NCBI RefSeq assembly: GCF_014649035.1
Contig: NZ_BMSG01000001.1
Location: 652,976 to 716,975, forward strand
Direction: 5' to 3'
From: Streptomyces sindenensis
Lineage (GTDB): Bacteria > Actinomycetota > Actinomycetes > Streptomycetales > Streptomycetaceae
Length of the DNA: 64,000 nucleotides
Shown: piece after piece, positions 59,779 through 64,000 of the stretch
How the letters are laid out: every line of letters begins with the position of its first letter
Numbering within the stretch: the stretch's first letter is position 1
Notes under the pieces: generated by a model
What the model was told of the DNA's origin: nothing
Database searches by the model: none
Seen by the model: the letters and a program-made list of their open reading frames with translations, nothing else
Program-made: the position numbers and the translations under genes

Positions 59779-60885
59779 TCACCCCTGCTCGCAGCTGCGG
59801 CAGACGCCGCGGCGGCGCAGGTAGTACAGATAGGTGGCGGCACCCAGCGCGGCGCCCCACACCACCCAGAGGATCGCGGGCCCCGTGATCCCCCATGAGG
59901 CGGCCTCGAAGCCGCGCACCGCCATCAGACCGCCCGGAATGAGCACCACCGCGACCAGCCCGGCCGGGACGACGGCGGTCGCCGGATGGATCGTCCGCCG
60001 CTTCTTCCACCACACCCAGCGCGGCCACACCTCGCCCCACCCGGCGACCAGCCCGTGCGTCAGCAGGCTGCCCAGGGTCGACACCACCCCCAGCGCGAGC
60101 CCGACCTCCAGCATGTTAGGCGTGTCCCGCATCTCCTTCAGGAACGCGTCCGTGATGCCGAGCGGCACGTCGAAGTACCAGGCGATGCGGGTGATGTCGT
60201 ACGGGAGGGTCGACAGCACGGCCAGCCAGACCGCCCGGCGCCCCCAGACGCGCAGCCTGACAGGGTCCGTCCGCCGCCCCGATCCGTGCGGGGCCCGGCC
60301 GCAGTGGACGCACCGCCCGCTGGTGCGCCGCTGGTACGCGAGCGTCGCGGCGACCCACAGCAGCCCGCCGACGAAGACGATCATCAGGTTCCCGCGGTGC
60401 CAGTACAGGATGTCGCCCAGGTCCTGCGGCCCCGGCACCCCGGTGAAGGCGAACACGATCAGCACCGGCGAGAACGCCAGCAGGCCGAGCAGCGAGTAGT
60501 CGGGGATCAGGAGGGCCAGGGAGATGCCCGCCGCCCACCCGTAGCCGAGCAGGACTGTGCGGACCCGGCCGGTCCCGACCCGCTTCAGCATCAACAGCCC
60601 GGCGACCACACCGAGGGCACAGAACACGGCCAGCACCGGGGCGACCGCCTCGGCCCGGCTCGGCTCCAGGATCGACCCCGACGAACGGTCCTCGTGAACC
60701 CGCTCGAAGGGGTATCCGTCGCCGCCGAGGGTCCAGTACAGCGCCGCGGCCCCGTAGAGCACCGACCACACGACCGCCAGACGCACGGCCAGGTCCGGCC
60801 ACCGGGACCACCACCAGCGCCGACGGCGGGACGCAGCCTGCGGGACGCCGTCACCGGCAGGCGTTTCGGTGGCTGTGTTCGGCAT
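59779..60885 (-). CDS. Multi-pass membrane protein with two CxxC knuckles
   Basis: This 368-residue protein has about eight hydrophobic segments. CVHCGRAPHG lies in the middle cytosolic loop and CRSCEQG at the extreme C-terminus, which could together bind a metal. The ATG at 60883-60885 follows GGAGGGAG. I do not recognise the family. The 202-bp gap 59577-59778 has no gene. Confidence 0.75.
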   Translation of the reverse strand: MPNTATETPAGDGVPQAASRRRRWWWSRWPDLAVRLAVVWSVLYGAAALYWTLGGDGYPFERVHEDRSSGSILEPSRAEAVAPVLAVFCALGVVAGLLMLKRVGTGRVRTVLLGYGWAAGISLALLIPDYSLLGLLAFSPVLIVFAFTGVPGPQDLGDILYWHRGNLMIVFVGGLLWVAATLAYQRRTSGRCVHCGRAPHGSGRRTDPVRLRVWGRRAVWLAVLSTLPYDITRIAWYFDVPLGITDAFLKEMRDTPNMLEVGLALGVVSTLGSLLTHGLVAGWGEVWPRWVWWKKRRTIHPATAVVPAGLVAVVLIPGGLMAVRGFEAASWGITGPAILWVVWGAALGAATYLYYLRRRGVCRSCEQG

Positions 60886-60999
60886 GACGGACTGCTCCCT
60901 CCGAGGCGCCGTTCGAATCCCGCGGGGACGGCGGCCCCCCGCCCGCCCGGAAGCGGACCGGGAACCGCCGGAACAAGGTCACCGATCAGGCACAGAATC

Positions 61000-61041
61000 C
61001 GATCGACGGTTACCGATCGGCGGTTACCGATCAGCGGTTAC
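61000..61041. repeat. Three 14-bp iterons
   Basis: CGATCGACGGTTAC, CGATCGGCGGTTAC and CGATCAGCGGTTAC lie head-to-tail at 61000-61041, with a partial fourth. They are about 115-155 bp upstream of the membrane-protein gene and just downstream of the secreted-protein gene. Confidence 0.9.
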
Positions 61042-61065
61042 CGATCGGGGACGGACAGAATCCGA

Positions 61066-61416
61066 TCAGCAGGTGACGAGGCCCTGGAACTTCCAGCTGG
61101 TCCCCAGGATCGGCTGGTCCCTGGAGAACTTCGCCTCCTCGCCGGGCTGGAGCTCGTAACAGCCGGGCGCCGGGTCCATCTCAAGGTTCCAGGTCGGCGT
61201 GACCCGCTGCGTGGTCGCGCAGTTGTTGGTCATCCAGACGGTCACGTACCGGAAGAAGATGACCGCCCCGGTCCCCTCGACACAACTCGGCGCGGGGGCC
61301 GCCGCTACCGCGGGGGCAGCCGGTGCGGGGGCGGCGGCCGCATGGGCCTGGCCGACGCCGAGCACGGCCGTGCCCGCCAGGGCCGCCGCGGCAATACCTG
61401 AAGCGAATTTACGCAT
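61066..61416 (-). CDS. Small secreted four-cysteine protein, possibly tendamistat-like
   Basis: This is a 116-residue protein. The signal peptide MRKFASGIAAAALAGTAVLG is followed by VGQAHA and an Ala/Pro linker. The mature part contains four cysteines spaced 22, 21 and 31 residues apart. PAPSCV, FFRYVTVWMTNNCA and GCYELQPGE resemble the PAPSCV, WRYSQADNGCA and LCYAVAPGQ of tendamistat-type alpha-amylase inhibitors, with FRY in place of WRY. The resemblance is by eye. It may instead be an unrelated small secreted Streptomyces protein. Confidence 0.65.
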   Translation of the reverse strand: MRKFASGIAAAALAGTAVLGVGQAHAAAAPAPAAPAVAAAPAPSCVEGTGAVIFFRYVTVWMTNNCATTQRVTPTWNLEMDPAPGCYELQPGEEAKFSRDQPILGTSWKFQGLVTC

Positions 61417-61667
61417 GCCCTCATCCCATCTGTTTACGGACAATTCCTTCGCCGCCACCCTTGCCGAGGCATCCGGCCCCCTCAACGCTGGATCAGAAAC
61501 TTCGAAGGCACGCCCCTCGGCCCCCTCACCCCACCCCTCTCGCTTGCCCTCAACCGCGCTTGAGGTCCTACGGTCGCCGTCAGGTCCGTAAGGCCATCCC
61601 GGCCGTCGCGTCCCGGCCATCTCGGCCGTCGCGTCCCGGCCACCACGCCACCGAGGGAGCATCCGCC

Positions 61668-62135
61668 ATGCCCGATCAGCAGCTCAGCGACGCCGAACTC
61701 GCCGCCCAGCCCGCCGCCTACTGGACCGGGGTCGCCTACGAGGCGCTCATCGCCCACATCCGGGAGCGGCAGGCTGAGAAGGGGTACACCCAGCCCCAGT
61801 TCTGGCTGCTGCGCAACCTGTCGGCCGCCGACATCTCTCCCGACGGCGCGGGGATGACCCTCCCCGAGCTTCAGCGGGCCATGGCCTCGTACATCCGGCC
61901 CGAGGACGACCTCGCGGTCGAGGCCGAGGTGCTCGTACGGCGGGGCTGGCTGCGGCGGGACGCGGACGACCGGCTGTGGATCACGGAGGAGGGGGAAGAG
62001 GCGCGCCTCGACCTCAAGCGCAACACCCCGGCGATCCGCGCCGCGCTCCACGAGGGGATCTCCGACGCGGACTACGTCACCACCGTCAAGGTGCTGCGGC
62101 AGCTGGTGCGTAACGCGGGAGGGACCGCCGCCTGA
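61668..62135 (+). CDS. MarR-like winged-helix protein
   Basis: This is a 155-residue helical protein starting at the ATG at 61668 after GAGGGAG. TQPQFWLLRNLSAAD, TLPELQRAMASYI and VEAEVLVRRGWLRRDADDRLWIT fit a MarR winged helix with its wing. No partner is obvious; the HAD gene follows 66 bp downstream. Confidence 0.78.
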   Translation: MPDQQLSDAELAAQPAAYWTGVAYEALIAHIRERQAEKGYTQPQFWLLRNLSAADISPDGAGMTLPELQRAMASYIRPEDDLAVEAEVLVRRGWLRRDADDRLWITEEGEEARLDLKRNTPAIRAALHEGISDADYVTTVKVLRQLVRNAGGTAA

Positions 62136-62201
62136 GAGCCCTCCATATCCGGTCCACCCCTCGCGGGCAAGCGGCCGTTCGGGGCCTTCTAGGCTGGGGC
62201 C

Positions 62202-63020
62202 ATGCCCACGCCCCCCGCATATGCGCTCGTCGCCACGGACCTGGACGGCACCCTGCTGCGCCCCGACGACACCGTCAGCTCCCGGTCCCGTGCCGCGCTC
62301 GGTCTCGCCGCCGCCTCGGGCGCCCGGCATCTGATCGTGACCGGGCGGCCCGTCCCGGGGATACGGGCGCTGCTCACGGACCTCGCGTACACCGGGCTCG
62401 TCGTCTGCGGGCAGGGCACCCAGCTCTACGACGCGGACGCCGGGCGGCTGCTGCACTCCGCCACCCTGGACCGGGAGGCCGCCGACACCGCCCTCGGCAA
62501 GATCGAGGCGGAGGTCGGGGCCGTGTTCGCCGCCGTGGACCAGGACGGCGTGGACGGGGTCACCCTGATCGAGGCCGGCTACCGGATGCCGAATCCGACG
62601 CTGCCCGCCCAACGTGTGGGTGTCCGCGAGGCGTTGTGGGAACGGCCCGTGATCAAGGTGCTGGTACGCCACCCGGAGCTGGGCGACGACGCGCTGGCCG
62701 CCGCCGCACGCGGCGCCGTGGGCGATCTGGCGACGGTGACCATGGCGGGGCCCGGCACGGTGGAGCTGGCTCCGCGCGGGGTGGACAAGGGCACGGGACT
62801 CGCGGCGGCGGCCGAGCTGCTGGGCATCGGGGCCGAGGGGACCGTCGCGTTCGGCGACATGCCCAACGACCTGCCGATGTTCGCCGGCTCGGGCCTCCGG
62901 GTGGCGATGGGCAACGCCCACCCGGAGCTGCGCGCGGCGGCCGACGAGGTGACCCTGACGAACGCGGAGGACGGGGTCGCGGTGGTCCTGGAGCGACTGT
63001 TCGGCACCGGCCCCGCCTAG
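62202..63020 (+). CDS. Cof-type HAD hydrolase
   Basis: This is a 272-residue phosphatase. Motif I is DLDGTLLRPDDT, the Ser/Thr of motif II is in LIVTGRPVPG, motif III is the Lys in RGVDKGTGL, and motif IV is FGDMPNDLPMF. It is typical of sugar-phosphate or nucleotide phosphatases with a C2 cap; the exact substrate is unknown. Confidence 0.93.
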   Translation: MPTPPAYALVATDLDGTLLRPDDTVSSRSRAALGLAAASGARHLIVTGRPVPGIRALLTDLAYTGLVVCGQGTQLYDADAGRLLHSATLDREAADTALGKIEAEVGAVFAAVDQDGVDGVTLIEAGYRMPNPTLPAQRVGVREALWERPVIKVLVRHPELGDDALAAAARGAVGDLATVTMAGPGTVELAPRGVDKGTGLAAAAELLGIGAEGTVAFGDMPNDLPMFAGSGLRVAMGNAHPELRAAADEVTLTNAEDGVAVVLERLFGTGPA

Positions 63021-63179
63021 ACTCCGCCCAGGACTCCGGTTTGGTCTAGACCAAGACGGGTAGGCTCCGGTCGCCCGCGCGGCGACCCCACCGCCGCGCG
63101 CGGCGCTTGGCATGCACCTGCCCATCTCCCGTTCCGTAGGGCAGGCGGGCGAACCCCCGCAGACCACCGAGGAGTTGTC

Positions 63180-63944
63180 GTGAAGCGCATGAGGATGACG
63201 GCCGCCGTGACCCTGCTCGCCACCGGCCTCGCCGTGTCCCCGGCCGTCGCGGCGCCCACCGCCGCCGAGGGCAAGGCCCGGATCGGCGCCGACTGGGCGA
63301 AGCAGTCGGTCACCTTCACCGCCGCCCCGGGTCAGGTCAACGACCTCCACGTGGTCCCGATGGACCAGGGCGACGGGGTCCGGCGGATCGGCTTCCGGGA
63401 CTCGGTTCCGCTCCAGCCCGGTGATCACTGCGCGTACTTGGAGCCGGGCGTCGCGACGTACGTCGTCTGCGAACTGCCCACCGACAGCGCCCGGCCGGAC
63501 CGGATCGACGTCTTCCTCGGCGACGGCGACGACGAGATCGCCACGAGCGACCCCGGTGTCGCCACCGTCAGCGGCGGCCCCGGGGACGACACGCTGCACG
63601 CCCACACCGCGCACACCGTGCGGGGCGACGCGGGCGACGACATGGTCATGGGGCGCGTCGTCCTCAACGGCGGCGACGGCATGGACCACCTGATGGCCGT
63701 CGACGGCGACCAGGTGCTGTGGGGCGGCCGGGGCGACGACATGATCGAGGCGTACGACGGCGCTGACATCGTGTACGCGGGCCCGGGCGACGACCACGTC
63801 ATGGGCGGGGAGGGCAACGACATCGTCCTCGGCGGCTCCGGCGACGACATGCTGCACGGCGAGGCGGGCGACGACGTGATCGTGGGCGGCTCGGGCAAGG
63901 ACACGGTCGAAGGCGGCCCGGGCCGGAACATCACGCTCCCCTGA
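63180..63944 (+). CDS. Secreted RTX-like calcium-binding repeat protein
   Basis: This is a 254-residue protein. The signal peptide MKRMRMTAAVTLLATGLAVS ends at AVA|APTA. From about residue 110 there are RTX nonapeptides of GGxGxD type (GGPGDDTLH, GGRGDDMIE, GGEGNDIVLGG, GEAGDDVIVGG), which form a calcium-bound beta-roll. No enzymatic domain is visible in the N-terminal part. The GTG at 63180 follows GAGGAG. Confidence 0.88.
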   Translation: MKRMRMTAAVTLLATGLAVSPAVAAPTAAEGKARIGADWAKQSVTFTAAPGQVNDLHVVPMDQGDGVRRIGFRDSVPLQPGDHCAYLEPGVATYVVCELPTDSARPDRIDVFLGDGDDEIATSDPGVATVSGGPGDDTLHAHTAHTVRGDAGDDMVMGRVVLNGGDGMDHLMAVDGDQVLWGGRGDDMIEAYDGADIVYAGPGDDHVMGGEGNDIVLGGSGDDMLHGEAGDDVIVGGSGKDTVEGGPGRNITLP

Positions 63945-64000
63945 GAAAGTGTTGGGTAACTGATCAACTGCTGCTTGTAGTCGACGGCGGTGATCTTCGT
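63945..64000. other. Right edge, no feature recognised
   Basis: The last 56 bases contain no readable gene start. They are too short to say whether a gene on either strand begins here. Confidence 0.6.

Noticed and set aside
63945..64000. Possible insertion-sequence end or gene start at the right edge
   Set aside because: Only 56 bases, with no inverted repeat partner or protein match visible.

Overview
The window is chromosomal DNA from a high-GC actinobacterium, almost certainly a Streptomyces. The evidence is third-position G/C saturation, frequent GTG/TTG starts, 4-nt GTGA gene overlaps, Streptomyces-type RpoB/RpoC/EF-Tu/NusG sequences, HtpX, AlkB/Ogt, and an accessory second nuo operon. 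It is core chromosome with lightly variable pockets. No insertion sequence, prophage or CRISPR array was found.

Region 1 (1-20.2 kb) is the translation/transcription supercluster, read on the minus strand. In transcription order it runs tRNA-Trp, secE, nusG, rplK, rplA, a lipoprotein gene, rplJ, rplL, rpoB, rpoC, a small plus-strand hypothetical gene, rpsL, rpsG, fusA, tuf. Strong hairpins separate the units, and consensus-like promoters precede rpsL and rpoB. At the left edge are the N-terminus of a secreted wall-associated-type protein and a divergent orphan histidine kinase.

Region 2 (20.4-30.3 kb) has an aminotransferase, an adenosine-deaminase-like protein, murB, a TetR-controlled MFS exporter (two matching operators are visible), a pair of MaoC-type dehydratase genes (hadA/hadB-like), rpmG and tRNA-Met/tRNA-Thr. 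The order thrT-metT-rpmG-hadA-hadB ... trpT-secE-nusG-rplK-rplA is the mycobacterial order with genes inserted and hadC absent. An amidohydrolase that appears to have lost metal ligands, an NAD(P)-binding protein and a truncated tRNA-like remnant follow.

Region 3 (30.4-34.8 kb) holds yajQ, an ogt-alkB DNA-alkylation repair pair, small membrane stress proteins, htpX and an MscL with a zinc-ribbon tail.

Region 4 (34.9-53.3 kb) is the most unusual part. A tightly coupled ten-gene operon nuoA-B-C-H-I-J-K-L-M-N encodes the membrane arm and part of the connecting module of an NDH-1-like complex. It has no nuoD, nuoE, nuoF or nuoG, and several subunits carry disordered or repetitive extensions. Two paralogous histidine kinases, a NarL-type response regulator and a ferredoxin-dependent 2-oxoacid oxidoreductase (korA-korB) follow. 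KorAB makes reduced ferredoxin, and a complex I lacking its NADH-input module could accept electrons from ferredoxin. This is an inference, but the arrangement fits it.

Region 5 (53.4-64 kb) is a string of small accessory genes: quinone oxidoreductase-like, RarD, FAD monooxygenase, SRPBCC/CGNR regulator/VOC, a membrane protein with CxxC knuckles, a secreted four-cysteine protein resembling tendamistat-type inhibitors, MarR, HAD phosphatase and an RTX-like secreted protein. From about 31 kb onwards short tandem repeats (9 to 45 bp units) recur in both intergenic and coding DNA.
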